Notes under the pieces: model-generated | Told to the model about the DNA's origin: nothing | The model's input: the letters and a program-made list of their open reading frames with translations, nothing else | Databases searched by the model: none | Position numbers and translations under genes: made by a program | Assembly: GCA_001931905.2 (NCBI GenBank) | Contig: MSJI02000661.1 | Span: forward strand, 1-64,000 | Reading direction: 5' to 3' | Source of the DNA: Cladosporium sp. IMV 00045 | Taxonomy: Eukaryota; Ascomycota; Dothideomycetes; Cladosporiales; Cladosporiaceae | DNA length: 64,000 nucleotides | Shown here: one piece after another, positions 1-9,864 of the stretch | Layout: every line of letters starts with the position of its first letter | Numbering within the stretch: position 1 is the stretch's first letter

Positions 1-1612
1 GGAACCTAGGGCGGACTACTGCAGGCACGGGGGTCGGTCCGTTTTGCGAGGGTCATGCATGTAAAAGATGCAAGAGAAAGAAAAGCAAAAGCTGGTGGTT
101 GGTGGCTGGCCACGGCCGTGGGGGGATTCGCGAACCCCTCGCTCTCTTGAAGCGCTGTTCGCGAGCTCGGGAATTTCTTTATTGTCTTTGATTACATGTA
201 TTTAGACCCGCTTTCCTTGTGTGTGAAATCTGACGCTGATTCGTGCTTTGGATGCTGAATATGGACAAGGGACCTTTCGCAAGTGCTACCGACCCGCGAG
301 TTCTATTGAATCACATGACACTTCTCCGAGGACAGATAGATAGCCTTGCCCGGCGCGCATGAGGCGTCGAACGCCAGTCCGAAGTTGACCATGGCGCTAT
401 GGGGAAAAAAAGGCGTCTTTGCGCACGCGCGGGAGGGGAAGAAAGCACGCTTGCCCAGTTTTACGGCTGGGATGGGGAGGAAAGGCCGGTGGTCTGGAGT
501 GAGGTTTGGCGACGGGTTGATATCGGGTGGGCGATACTGTAGATGGGTGTGCTGTGATCGGGCGGGGAATAAGAAATACGGCCCATACGGTTGTGTGGCA
601 GTGTGGTCAGTACTTGAAGGGAATAGACGATTGACGTGTGTGTCGGTTGAGTTGGCAAGTAGCGACAAGTCATCAGTCGATCATTCGATCACACATCATC
701 CTCTTCATCATCATCGACGAGGGTAATTTCCAGGGCCGTCTCAACCATAGGCACGTGCAGGCATGATGTCTTAGGCCTTGGGAGTCTCCTCCAGCAAGTC
801 GTTTGCTACCAGATAAGAGGAATAGTCGTCAAGCATGGTGAAAGGAGTCAAGATGCAGCTGCATGACTTTTCCATACAATCTAGCCCATGAACGCTTGCC
901 CATAGACGAGGACGAGATGCATGAGTAGATAACCGCGGCGTGATTATGCTCGTACGACTATTGGTGTAGCATCTCTCAGACTCCCAGTAGCGCTTGCATG
1001 AGGCTATGCACGCTCCCGCCTTGCTTTGCCCCCTGTCCGTGCTTGACTTTCTGCCTCGATTGCTTGGTGACATCTGATTCTCTGGGGGCGGCGGCAGGCC
1101 AGCCAGAGGCCCATTAGACCAGACCATAGCCCCATCCCCTCCCCATCGCGTCGATTAAACTGCGACCACACCTTCAATCAATTCAATCAACTATGGCCTT
1201 CTTCCTTAACTAGCGTCTTCCTGACCGTCTCTGACCATTCCACTTGGCAATAACCAAGCGACTTAACGCCAGTCGATGCAAAACTACTAGCGCCTCGCTC
1301 TCTGAAGCTCGTCCAACGCCCTCAACCATCCTTCCAGCCCTCCTCCGTCGGTACATCACCTTCATCTGTCTCACTTCCACGCACCGCCTTATTTGCTCTT
1401 GCCAGCATTGACCCTTCGTTCACGCCGCTCAACGTTCAACTTCATCCTACTGCCATCAACTCTTTCTCCCCACAACAACACCTCGGCCGGCCATCGTCCA
1501 TCCATTAATCCAACTCCATCGAGTAGCCATTGGCCTCGAGAGTAGTCCACACCAAAGGCAGCCACGACTGCATTAAACCACCAGACCACGCTCACACAAC
1601 AACCCCCCCATC
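1..1612. other. 5' flanking region without a supported gene
   Basis: Several short open frames occur on both strands but none shows a recognisable domain, splice structure or codon pattern that would support it. The last 400 bases, about 1180-1610, are rich in pyrimidines and in CA/CT runs, which is typical of fungal promoters and 5' leaders, and lead into the ATG at 1613. No RNA gene was seen. Confidence 0.5.
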
Positions 1613-2251
1613 ATGTCTTCCAATCAACAAACAACCTTCGGCGCCTCCATCGTCCCCCAAAACGAGGAGAAGGACGCCATGCTCCCTCCTCCCGGCTTCC
1701 AATCGCCCTCTCTCTCACCCGCCATCTCGCGAGACTCGGACACCTTCGAAGAGAACAAACCAATCCCACCACACTCACCCTTCTACCAACACCCACCAGC
1801 CTCGCACGAGCGCGTCCCGTCCATCACCACAACCCCCGCCAAAACCGCCCAACCACACTCTGAGAAAGACCTCGAATCAGGCAACGTCACCCCCTACTCC
1901 GGCCTGACCACCCAAGACGAAGAGAACCCCTTCAGCAATAAAATCGCTGTCGGCGCCAACAACCAGGAGTGCACCATGTGGCCCACGCACCAGACTCTCA
2001 AGCAGACCAGGCTGCAGGATAAGCGCACAAAGCGCCAGGGACGCGCTCTCGGTTTCGGCTCGGTCAGACACCGCTGGGCCGCTTGCACCAAGACGCAGAG
2101 GATGATCATCCGCATCTTCGTCGCGCTGCTCGTTTGCGGTGCTATCGTTGGTGTTGCTGTGGGGATCACCCGTTCGGTCAACGGGGGCGTGTGGTCTGGT
2201 AAGGGCAGCTCGCACGATTTCAACCGTGGTGGGAACGGCGAGGAGGCATAA
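1613..2251 (+). CDS. Single-pass membrane protein, conserved fungal hypothetical (copy 1)
   Basis: The 212-residue protein has a disordered N-terminal half rich in Ser, Pro and Thr (about 1-110), then a stretch with the NPFSNKI and ECTMWP motifs, a basic segment (about 125-155), one hydrophobic helix near 165-185 (IFVALLVCGAIVGVAVGI) and a short Gly-rich tail. From memory, proteins of this layout with a Cys-Thr-Met-Trp-Pro motif before a basic region and one C-terminal helix recur in Dothideomycetes; their function is unknown. The basic residues before the helix predict a cytosolic N-terminus, which is inference. The ATG at 1613 follows a CA-rich leader and the frame is open without introns. 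From about residue 57 on, the second copy differs at only two residues, which supports a real coding sequence. Confidence 0.8.
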   Translation: MSSNQQTTFGASIVPQNEEKDAMLPPPGFQSPSLSPAISRDSDTFEENKPIPPHSPFYQHPPASHERVPSITTTPAKTAQPHSEKDLESGNVTPYSGLTTQDEENPFSNKIAVGANNQECTMWPTHQTLKQTRLQDKRTKRQGRALGFGSVRHRWAACTKTQRMIIRIFVALLVCGAIVGVAVGITRSVNGGVWSGKGSSHDFNRGGNGEEA

Positions 2252-3459
2252 ATGTGATTGTTAGGGTGCTCCAAAACACTCCTACCATGCTTTGCTCTGC
2301 ACGTCTTCACCACCAGTCCAACTCCTGAAGCCTCGATTCGCTTCTCTGGACGACCAGCACCACCGCCACTTACAACAACGAAATCTCACACCGCAACCGC
2401 AATTCCCTCACCACCAGCGCTTGCCTCACCATTATCGTCACCACAAACCAAATACCACACATTCCAAACCAAATCAGCATAACCTCGGCGTTCTAACAAC
2501 ACGGTCCAAGGGCGACAGTACGGTTGGGCCTTCTGAGACCAGGCGTTTCTTCTTTTCTTCCCATTTTCCATATCTCTTCAAGGTGTTCACTTTACTTTTT
2601 GACCGGACAAACAACAGAGTTCTACACAATGCACAGAAGACACATACTTTCTGCAGAGAACAGGCGCAAGTCAGGGGGATCTTTTCTAGTTGGGCCGGGA
2701 AGGCAAGGCGTTAATTTTTTTTTTTGGGGAGCCGGAGGAGGAACAGAGATTTGCAGTGAAGAGGGGAGAAATGGGCAACGCCTATTTCTTCTTTCCCTTG
2801 ATTTTGCTCGTCTGAACTTCTTTTCGATATTTTACATTGGAACTGGACCAGATATGAACCTTGGTCCTTCTTGGCTTTTTCTTCTCTTCCTTTTGCTTCT
2901 CAAAGTACAAATTTTGGGCTGGCTGTATGTAATTCCTTCCCCCTTCCTCTGATAAGATTATAAGGTCCATGTAAGGGAAAGGGGGGAAAGGTACATAGCG
3001 ATGCACACAATGCAATGGGAGGTTCAAAAAGGAGATTGAAGTTTTCCATGCGTTTTATTCATGGCTTTATTGCTGATCCGTCTGGTACGATCTGTCTGTT
3101 GTGCGTGGGCTTTCACCGTGCATAACCAATTCCAAGAAGGTACTATTTTCGATTCAAAGGGAAAGTGGTGAAAGAATTGAAATATGAGGCCGAAGACATT
3201 TCCCCCTAGGGAAGGCCGTGGAGAGCATTGCAAATCAACCAGGGAAGAGGATCGAGACGAATGGATCCAGACGGTCTCAGCACGTTCACCCTCCCTTTTC
3301 TATTCAACACGACGAGGTGACATGCCCTAAAAGCACCCTTACTGGTGTATCCTCGTGATAATCCAGCTCAAAGACGCGCGACCTTGCCTGTCTGAACAAT
3401 TCAGATTATTCCTGTCCTCATAATGGAACCCGAGCCACTCCTCCCGACCAATTCAAACT
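2252..3459. other. Tail-to-tail intergenic region
   Basis: This 1.2-kb spacer lies between two convergent genes and must hold both 3' UTRs. It contains T-rich runs near 2717-2735 and 2870-2900 on the plus strand. Open frames here are not preserved in the second copy, so no gene is supported. Confidence 0.6.
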
Positions 3460-6429
3460 CTACATAACCACGCACCCCACCCCATACATCGCCCTCTCCA
3501 CATCGCCCCTAACAAGATACCAATCCGCCCTCCTCTCCGCAAACTCATAAACCTCCTCCGCCGGAAAAATCCCCCTATACCGCTGACTATCCGCAATAAT
3601 CGCCGCCAGCTCCTTGGCCTGCATACTCGTCTTGGTGGCTTTGGTAGAAAGCAAACTGGCTCTCTTCCCCGCCCCGCCAGAACCGAAATACGTCCCCGGC
3701 GGATCGATGGCGACGAGGTAGATTTGCCCCAGCTCGCGCAGCGCCGCGTAGTAGGGGAGGAGGGGTTTTTGGCGCAGACCCGTGATGAAGGATGAGTAGG
3801 CGTTCAGGTCGGAGATGAGTTTTATCGCGCCGTGGTCGGTGCTGGAGATTCGCTGGCGTTTGACGTGTTTGCAGAGGAGGGTGAAGAGGCGGAGTCCGAC
3901 TTCTTGCATGAAGACGTCGAGCATTGTTTTGTCGGTGCTGCCGATTAGCATGCTCGTGTGCCCGCTGATGGTGGAGATGACTTGTTTCGCCGTGGGGGTT
4001 GGGCCGATGTCAAGGTCGGGGACGGCGTTGGCGTTGGAGGGGTCTTTGCTGCTGCTGCTTGAGCTGGTGCCGGCGGCGCTGGGGTTGAAGTCTGTGGGCA
4101 GCTGGGTCGTGGCGCAGATGTATTCGACTTCGTCCATGAGCACGTCGATGCCTTTGTTGAGGCCGGCGGCGACGCGCTCGTCGAGCATTTGCTCGAAGCG
4201 TTTCTTCTCTTTCACCGCGGGGTCGAGGAAGTCGTCCCGGTCGGTGAGTTTGGTCGAGACCATTTCTTGCGAGTAGAAGACGTCGATCATTTGTTGGATA
4301 AGGTCGCCGACGTTGACGAGCTCGAGGAAGGTTACCAGTGGCTCGACGCCGGTGGCTTCTTGGGCGCTGCTGTTGGGATCTCGCGCTTGGGCTTTGTATT
4401 CGCGCACTTGGCGAGGGTTGTAGTTTCCCAAGTGCTCGACGGCTTTGTCGAAACCGGGTCGGATGTGTTTGTTGCCGAGGGTGTCGAGCAATTCGACAAA
4501 GATGGCCTCGCACTGCTCTTTCGCGTCGGAACCGTGCTTGCCTTCTATTCTCACCATGATAGCTGCGCGCTCAATTGAAGCTTTCGCGAGGTGAGTGAGA
4601 TTGAGAGCTACTTCAATGCTGAACAGTGATTTGATGCCTTCAAGTCTGTTGTTCATGATGGCTGCTTTGGCCGCGAGTTCAGTGGTCGGTGGCTCTGGTT
4701 GTGGTGTTGAAGATCGATTAGGGTCACCTCCGAGACTTGGTGTCATGGGTCTTGAGGCAACTTCTTTATTGGGAGTTGATTGGGCCGGGGCCTGCTTTGA
4801 TCCAAATGGTAATGCTGTGACGGGCATCATCACCACTTTCTTGAACGATGATAGAAAGTCACGCTTGGCGGCCTGACGCTGTACGTTGGACATGAAGAAC
4901 GATTCGGCATTCGCTTGTTGTTCCGAGAGTTCCTTTTCCCATCGACTGACTTCGGAATCCGATCGCGTCTTGAAGAAGGCGAGCTCTTCTGCGAGATAAA
5001 GGTCGATATGCTTTTCAAAACAATCAACCACCGCGCGTCGAGCCAGCTCGACGAAATCTGGTGGTGAAGCTTTGGAAGGCTTGATCGAAGCAACGAACCG
5101 CAAAGACTGCTCGAAGGTACCTGACACCGCTTTCACGTATGTCTCAGCGCCGTGACTATGAGCTTCGTCGAAGAATGCTGTCAGAGATCCCGAGATTACT
5201 TCCTCGCATAGTCGTGACAAGAGCGGCGTGAGCACGTCAACTGTTGGTGGGAAGACACGGTCTATGATTGCTGACTGGTCAACCATGTGCTCTGACAAGC
5301 GTTCAAAGAACGATCGCGCCGGGTTGAGGTCGACGTGACCTGGTGCCACCGACTCCAAGCAGTCAAGCAAGTTTCTAGGCCTCCTTGTCTTGTCCATGAA
5401 AGGGTCATTGTTGATGAAAGCGTCAACGCCGACGGCTCCACCATTCGCTGCGACAAGGACATGAGCATATCGCTTCATACGACCGTCAATATCGTTTGCG
5501 CTCAATCCTTGTTCCAATTCTCGAAGGACGGCGTTCTCGAACGAGCCGATTGTCGAATCAAGTTTGGCTTCTCGGTTTGCCCAACCCTCGGTGTGGTCGC
5601 ATTGTGCAAATCTTTTGAGTTGTGAAAGCATTTGGGCTTGTTGTTCAGGATCACGATAGGTCCGAAAGAGCATGGCTTCTGACTGGTTTCTTGACTTGGC
5701 GAGATTGTTATACAAAGGGCCCAGCGCCGCGTAAACCATTCCAAACTCCTGCCTTGCATGACCTCTGATCGATCTCACCCGGGAAAGTGCCGTCAATGAA
5801 GCTGTCGTATCGAGGTGAGACGAGGGTTCTCGAGCTGGTGCGGCGGGGGATATTGTCAGTTCGTCAAACCCATCCGCAAGATGTTGCTTCTGCACCGGCG
5901 ATTGTGCTTTGTCTAGGGAAGTCTTGTAGCGTTCTTCTTCTATTCCGGCGTCAAACAAGGTCACACTCCCCGCATGCCTTCGCCCGCCTCCCGAATGCCC
6001 ATTTTCGTTTCCAGGGATATGTGCGCCCGTCCTCTTTGCCTCTTCTGCCTGCTTTGCCCTTTGCGCATCTGCCTTTCTCTTTCTGCCTTCATCGAATCGC
6101 TGTCTTGCCTCTCCATCATCCCACACTCCTATTGCTTTGAGCTTTTGAATCCACCTCGTGTCATCGTATACCATCTCTTGCAGCCTTCGGCTTACGCGTG
6201 CACATCGTGCCAATTCGGGGACCGGCAGGTAGTCGAGAACGGTCGCTATGAGTTCTGCCGGAAGTCTGGGCTTCGAAGCCACTATCTGAGTGGCCCTCAG
6301 TGAAGCAAGCACATTATCGTTACTGCGTGGTCCGGTCATTTGGGCTTTACGCAGGTTGGCCAGGTTTCGATCGGATGCTGGTGTCGACGAACGACCGCCG
6401 GAGCCAGCGGCGCTTGCAGGTCTCGACAT
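3460..6429 (-). CDS. RCY1: Recyclin-1, F-box protein with Sec10-like body and CaaX tail (copy 1)
   Basis: The 989-residue protein has a disordered N-terminus, an F-box at about residues 55-95 (LPAELIATVLDYLPVPEL, then RCARVSRRLQ), a charged linker and a long helical region resembling the exocyst Sec10 family through to the end. It finishes Cys-Val-Val-Met, a CaaX prenylation box; the yeast relative also ends in a CaaX box. In yeast, Rcy1 acts in endocytic membrane recycling and binds Skp1 through the F-box. The frame stays open further upstream, but the Met at 6429 is chosen because the second copy starts there. The frame has no introns. The gene is convergent with the membrane-protein gene and divergent from the RS-rich gene. 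Confidence 0.88.
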   Translation of the reverse strand: MSRPASAAGSGGRSSTPASDRNLANLRKAQMTGPRSNDNVLASLRATQIVASKPRLPAELIATVLDYLPVPELARCARVSRRLQEMVYDDTRWIQKLKAIGVWDDGEARQRFDEGRKRKADAQRAKQAEEAKRTGAHIPGNENGHSGGGRRHAGSVTLFDAGIEEERYKTSLDKAQSPVQKQHLADGFDELTISPAAPAREPSSHLDTTASLTALSRVRSIRGHARQEFGMVYAALGPLYNNLAKSRNQSEAMLFRTYRDPEQQAQMLSQLKRFAQCDHTEGWANREAKLDSTIGSFENAVLRELEQGLSANDIDGRMKRYAHVLVAANGGAVGVDAFINNDPFMDKTRRPRNLLDCLESVAPGHVDLNPARSFFERLSEHMVDQSAIIDRVFPPTVDVLTPLLSRLCEEVISGSLTAFFDEAHSHGAETYVKAVSGTFEQSLRFVASIKPSKASPPDFVELARRAVVDCFEKHIDLYLAEELAFFKTRSDSEVSRWEKELSEQQANAESFFMSNVQRQAAKRDFLSSFKKVVMMPVTALPFGSKQAPAQSTPNKEVASRPMTPSLGGDPNRSSTPQPEPPTTELAAKAAIMNNRLEGIKSLFSIEVALNLTHLAKASIERAAIMVRIEGKHGSDAKEQCEAIFVELLDTLGNKHIRPGFDKAVEHLGNYNPRQVREYKAQARDPNSSAQEATGVEPLVTFLELVNVGDLIQQMIDVFYSQEMVSTKLTDRDDFLDPAVKEKKRFEQMLDERVAAGLNKGIDVLMDEVEYICATTQLPTDFNPSAAGTSSSSSSKDPSNANAVPDLDIGPTPTAKQVISTISGHTSMLIGSTDKTMLDVFMQEVGLRLFTLLCKHVKRQRISSTDHGAIKLISDLNAYSSFITGLRQKPLLPYYAALRELGQIYLVAIDPPGTYFGSGGAGKRASLLSTKATKTSMQAKELAAIIADSQRYRGIFPAEEVYEFAERRADWYLVRGDVERAMYGVGCVVM

Positions 6430-7125
6430 GGTGGAGCGGTGTAGTGAGTTCCATCGAACACGCTGATCACATATCTGTTGCAATTCGCGGTTCCATTGAA
6501 GAGACCTTGAATGTTGCTCTGTATAAAGTCGGTCGGCAGAGACAAAGCCCCACACGCCGATCCTCACAGAGAGAGCGCCAGCTGGACCGGAAGGGCGAGA
6601 CTACAAAGGTAAAGACGTCACCTTCTCTCACACGGCCCCCATCTCTTTAGTTTGCCCTTGACTCGGGCATCATGGCAACGGCCCTACCACTTTCTGTTTG
6701 GAGCCCCAAGAGCGCGAACCTTCCTCCCACGCTTTCCTCCTTCTCTTCTCCCCTGAACCCAGCACTTTGCTGCCCAATGCCCCTCGCGTATCTGTATTTT
6801 TCAATTTACAGGCGCCCGGTAGCGACGTCCAACTCTGCCCATCTGACTGCCTGCGCCCCAGCCGGCTCTGGTGAGACCCCCCGGGATAAGCCACCCGTGG
6901 GCATCGCCTAGCACCTACGCAGCGGCAACAGAGCAGGTTTATCTCAGCGCCCGCCCTGCCTGACCTTGTAAGTATACCAGTATCCTTTCCTTTCCTCTCC
7001 TTCCGTCAATCTATCCCGCGTGCAATCCTGGCCCAGTCAGTATCCCTACCCGGTATCATCATCCTCCAGCATCATTACATTCAGCACGGATACATCGGTA
7101 CGACCCACGTACCAACCCGCGCATC
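6430..7125. promoter_or_regulatory. Divergent promoter between RCY1 and the RS-rich gene
   Basis: About 700 bp separate two divergent starts. A consensus 5' splice site GTAAGT at 6968-6973, followed by a pyrimidine-rich tract and several CAG trinucleotides near 7057-7083, suggests an intron in the 5' leader of the plus-strand gene. A 79-codon frame at 6672-6911 was considered and rejected. Confidence 0.5.
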
Positions 7126-7716
7126 ATGTGCCTCATGAGCGTCAAAGAAGAGGAAGCACCGATCCCCGCGCGCGTCACAAGAGTGCGCAGAGTCGTCCGC
7201 CGGTCGCCCTCGCCTCCTCCGCGCGAAGTGCGCATAACGCGCCAGTCCTTCGTCGAAGAGCGCAAACCCTCCCCGCCGCCCCAGCCCGAACACCGCACCA
7301 GCACGACCATCCACACGGAGCAGCGCCGCGTCTCACGGCCGCCCTCGAGCGCCGCGCCCAGCCGGTCCACGCAAACGCACTTTGTCGAAGTCGACCACGA
7401 CTCCAGCAGCTCGGAGGACGACGTGCGCTCGCGCTCCACGCGCAAGTCGTCCAGGTCAAAGTCGAAGCCGAGGACCGAGGCGCCCGCTTCGGAGTATAGC
7501 ATGCACGAGCGCGAGTTCAGGCGTGAGAGGGGCTATTCGAGCCCTAGGCCGAAGCAGGAGTATGAGACGTACCGTTATGTCGAGGCGCCGAAGCATAGGA
7601 GCGGGAGCAGAGGTGGGTACTACGAGGGTCCGAGGGCGAGCCGGGATAGTTTTAGGCGGGAGAGGATGGTGGTCGAGGATGACTATGGGAGACGCAGGAG
7701 AGAATATCAGCGATGA
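7126..7716 (+). CDS. Small Arg/Ser-rich disordered protein (copy 1)
   Basis: The 196-residue protein is almost wholly low-complexity: RSPSPPP and PSPPPQP motifs, an acidic Ser cluster (DHDSSSSEDD), RS dipeptides at about 101-113 and a C-terminal Arg/Tyr-rich part ending RRRREYQR. No folded domain is visible. RS-rich composition suggests a nuclear or RNA-associated role, but that is inference. The start is either Met1 or Met4. The second copy at 17842 differs by only one residue (Ala versus Ser) despite many silent changes, so the frame is under purifying selection. A likely leader intron lies upstream at 6968. Confidence 0.75.
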   Translation: MCLMSVKEEEAPIPARVTRVRRVVRRSPSPPPREVRITRQSFVEERKPSPPPQPEHRTSTTIHTEQRRVSRPPSSAAPSRSTQTHFVEVDHDSSSSEDDVRSRSTRKSSRSKSKPRTEAPASEYSMHEREFRRERGYSSPRPKQEYETYRYVEAPKHRSGSRGGYYEGPRASRDSFRRERMVVEDDYGRRRREYQR

Positions 7717-8044
7717 CCGTGGCTTGTTTGCTTCTGCATTACGATTTGCGCATTTCGGCATGATTTCACTGGCGCTGGGACGATTTTTCTTTTCTCTTCT
7801 TACGACGTAGGTTCGACTGTGGAGATTTTTTCGTTTTACTTGGTTTAATCTACTTCGTTGGATCGCTAATGCATTGGGTCTTGAGCGATGCATTGGAAGA
7901 AAAATCATATCTCGAACATACCTGGGTATTGTGAGTACGCCGAGTGGTTTGTATGCACGGGGCATCGTCAAGATGATCTTCATGGTTTTTCTTTTTGCAT
8001 AGAAGTCTTGAAAAATTCAGAGCTTTACATCTTTCCAAACCCAC
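7717..8044. other. 3' flank of the RS-rich gene
   Basis: T-rich sequence with no supported gene, probably the 3' UTR and terminator region of the RS-rich gene. It runs into the degenerate array that starts near 8045. Confidence 0.5.
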
Positions 8045-9545
8045 TGCGCAAATGTCCTCCCTCACATGCCTTTGGAGACAAACGCCCACCACCAAGATAT
8101 TATTCTATGTGGTCATGACGTGAAAAGTTCATGTGATCGAGTAAATCATTCCTCTCTCAAATAGCTATACAGCTATCCTCATACCTATATTACTGAAGAG
8201 CATCATGCGCCGCAGAGACACCTGATTCTGATACGCGTGAAATGGACATTTCTAGGATCGATATGTCAATCCTCTCCGACCCCATGGTGCAACTATCCTC
8301 GCAACCAGACCATCAGGAAAATCCTACACCGCAGAGAACCGACTTTCAGTGCAAGTGATATAGACATTTCTGGGATCGCGAAACCCATCCCTCTCCGAAA
8401 TACTGATACAACTATCCTCGCCCCTAAATCGTTGAAAAGATCTTGCGTTATTGAGATAGTTGAATGCAATTGGTATAGCATGGTTGAGTGTGACATGTAG
8501 GAATCGATTTTCTCCGAGGCATGTATGCAGCTGTCCTCGCCTCTAGAACACTGCAATGATCGTTTCTTGCTGGGATATCCGCTTTAGGTCAGTGTGACAT
8601 GACCGTTTTTGAACGATCAAATATAATCTTTCTCAGAGGCATGTATACAGCTATCCGCGTCCCTAGACAATGGAGATGACCATGAGCCGGTAATATACCA
8701 GTTTGAATCGTTGTGACTTTGATGGTTCATGGTCTGCAAACTGTGACTCTCTCTGTGGCATTCATGCGGCTATCCTCGATCCTAGGTTAGTGAGTTGATC
8801 ACTTCTGGCTGGGATAGGTGGGATCGATCGTTTTGACTTAGATGCTTTGGCATGCGAGACTTGGCTTATCCCTGAGGTATGTGTGCAAGTATCCTCACGT
8901 GTAGGGTGCTGAATTGATGATGTACCGCTGAGATACCGGCCGAAAACGTTAGCCGGTCTCCCTGACAGGTATGCAAGTGTCACCTCCATAGACTAACTAA
9001 ACAGCCCCCTACCTCTGAGATACCTGGAGGTAAGTCAGCCTTTCTCCGCGACATGTATGTAACTACCATTGGTTATAGACTACTGAGAGTGATTCTTTCC
9101 TCTGGGATATCTGGGAATATTGTAGCCTCTCTCCTTGTCTTGTGAGCAATTATCCTCACCCCTAGACTATTGAGATGGCTTCGTTTCTCTGAGATACGTG
9201 AAGAGATCTTGTCCTTTCTCGATGGCAGTTATGCAACTATCATCAACCTCAAACTACTAAAGTATTTATGTACCGTTGAGATAGGAGGGAAAGAATTAGC
9301 TAATCTCCGAAGCATGTACACGACTATCCTCGCCTCAGGACCACTAAAATGCTTGTTCGACCGCTGAGATACCTAGTGAATGTCAAGCTATTCTCCGGAG
9401 CATCTATGTAACTATCCTCACCTATAGACCATTACAATGCTCGTTGCAGCACTGAGATACCTTGTGAGAACTAAGGCTTTCTCCGTAGCATCTATGCAGC
9501 TATCCTCGGACTTGAGCTACCGAGATGATTACATGCCGCTGAGAA
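8045..9545. repeat. Degenerate periodic array F1, copy 1 (119-121 bp then 86-88 bp units)
   Basis: A recurring anchor resembling CTATCCTC falls at 8052, 8173, 8293, 8412, 8531, 8651, 8770, 8889, 8977, 9063, 9150, 9237, 9324, 9412 and 9500. Spacings are 121, 120, 119, 119, 120, 119 and 119, then 88, 86, 87, 87, 87, 88 and 88. Other recurring blocks are GCATGTATGCA just before the anchor, TAGACYAYTGAGATGAT just after it, GCTGAGATACC about 48 bases after it, and TTTCTCCG before the next unit. Between these blocks the units are strongly diverged. Spacings are not multiples of three and stops occur in all frames, so the array is not coding. It ends about 320 bp before the INP5x start. Confidence 0.85.
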
Positions 9546-9864
9546 AGTAGCATTTGTATTAGCACATGTTTGCGAATGCTCGTGAAGAGAGGTTGGCGGA
9601 ATCGCCGGAGAGACTTCACAGATCGACGCCGATCTTTCCCGTTTTGGCGATTCGCGCTTTCCTGACCAACCTGACATCCACACAACTTCCCTGCACACTG
9701 CTTTCCCACGACAACGAACTTTTTGATATTGCGACATACCAAACACCAACATTTTTCGACCGTGCTCCATCTAAATACTACTAATCCAATACAAATCAGG
9801 CCAACAATCTCGACGTCCCACGCCCAGTCTCTGCTGCTCACAGCAGCAGCATGATCGATCAAGC
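9546..9864 (+). promoter_or_regulatory. Proximal promoter and leader of INP5x (copy 1)
   Basis: About 320 bp between the last array unit and the ATG at 9865. Pyrimidine-rich stretches and repeated CAGCAG near 9842-9852 precede the start. It is nearly identical in the second copy (20128-20446), in contrast to the more variable array upstream, which suggests functional promoter sequence. Confidence 0.5.

Noticed and set aside
6672..6911. 79-codon frame present in both copies (second at 17394-17633) in the RCY1/RS divergent promoter
   Set aside because: About six of 79 residues differ between copies, a much higher rate than in the genuine genes, and no domain is seen; it behaves like promoter DNA.
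9170..9367. Open frame in array F1 (and 19435-19728 in copy 2) with a repeated 28-29 residue pattern
   Set aside because: The peptide repeat follows from the 87-bp DNA period. The frame is broken by 86- and 88-bp steps and by stops, and the two copies are open at different units.
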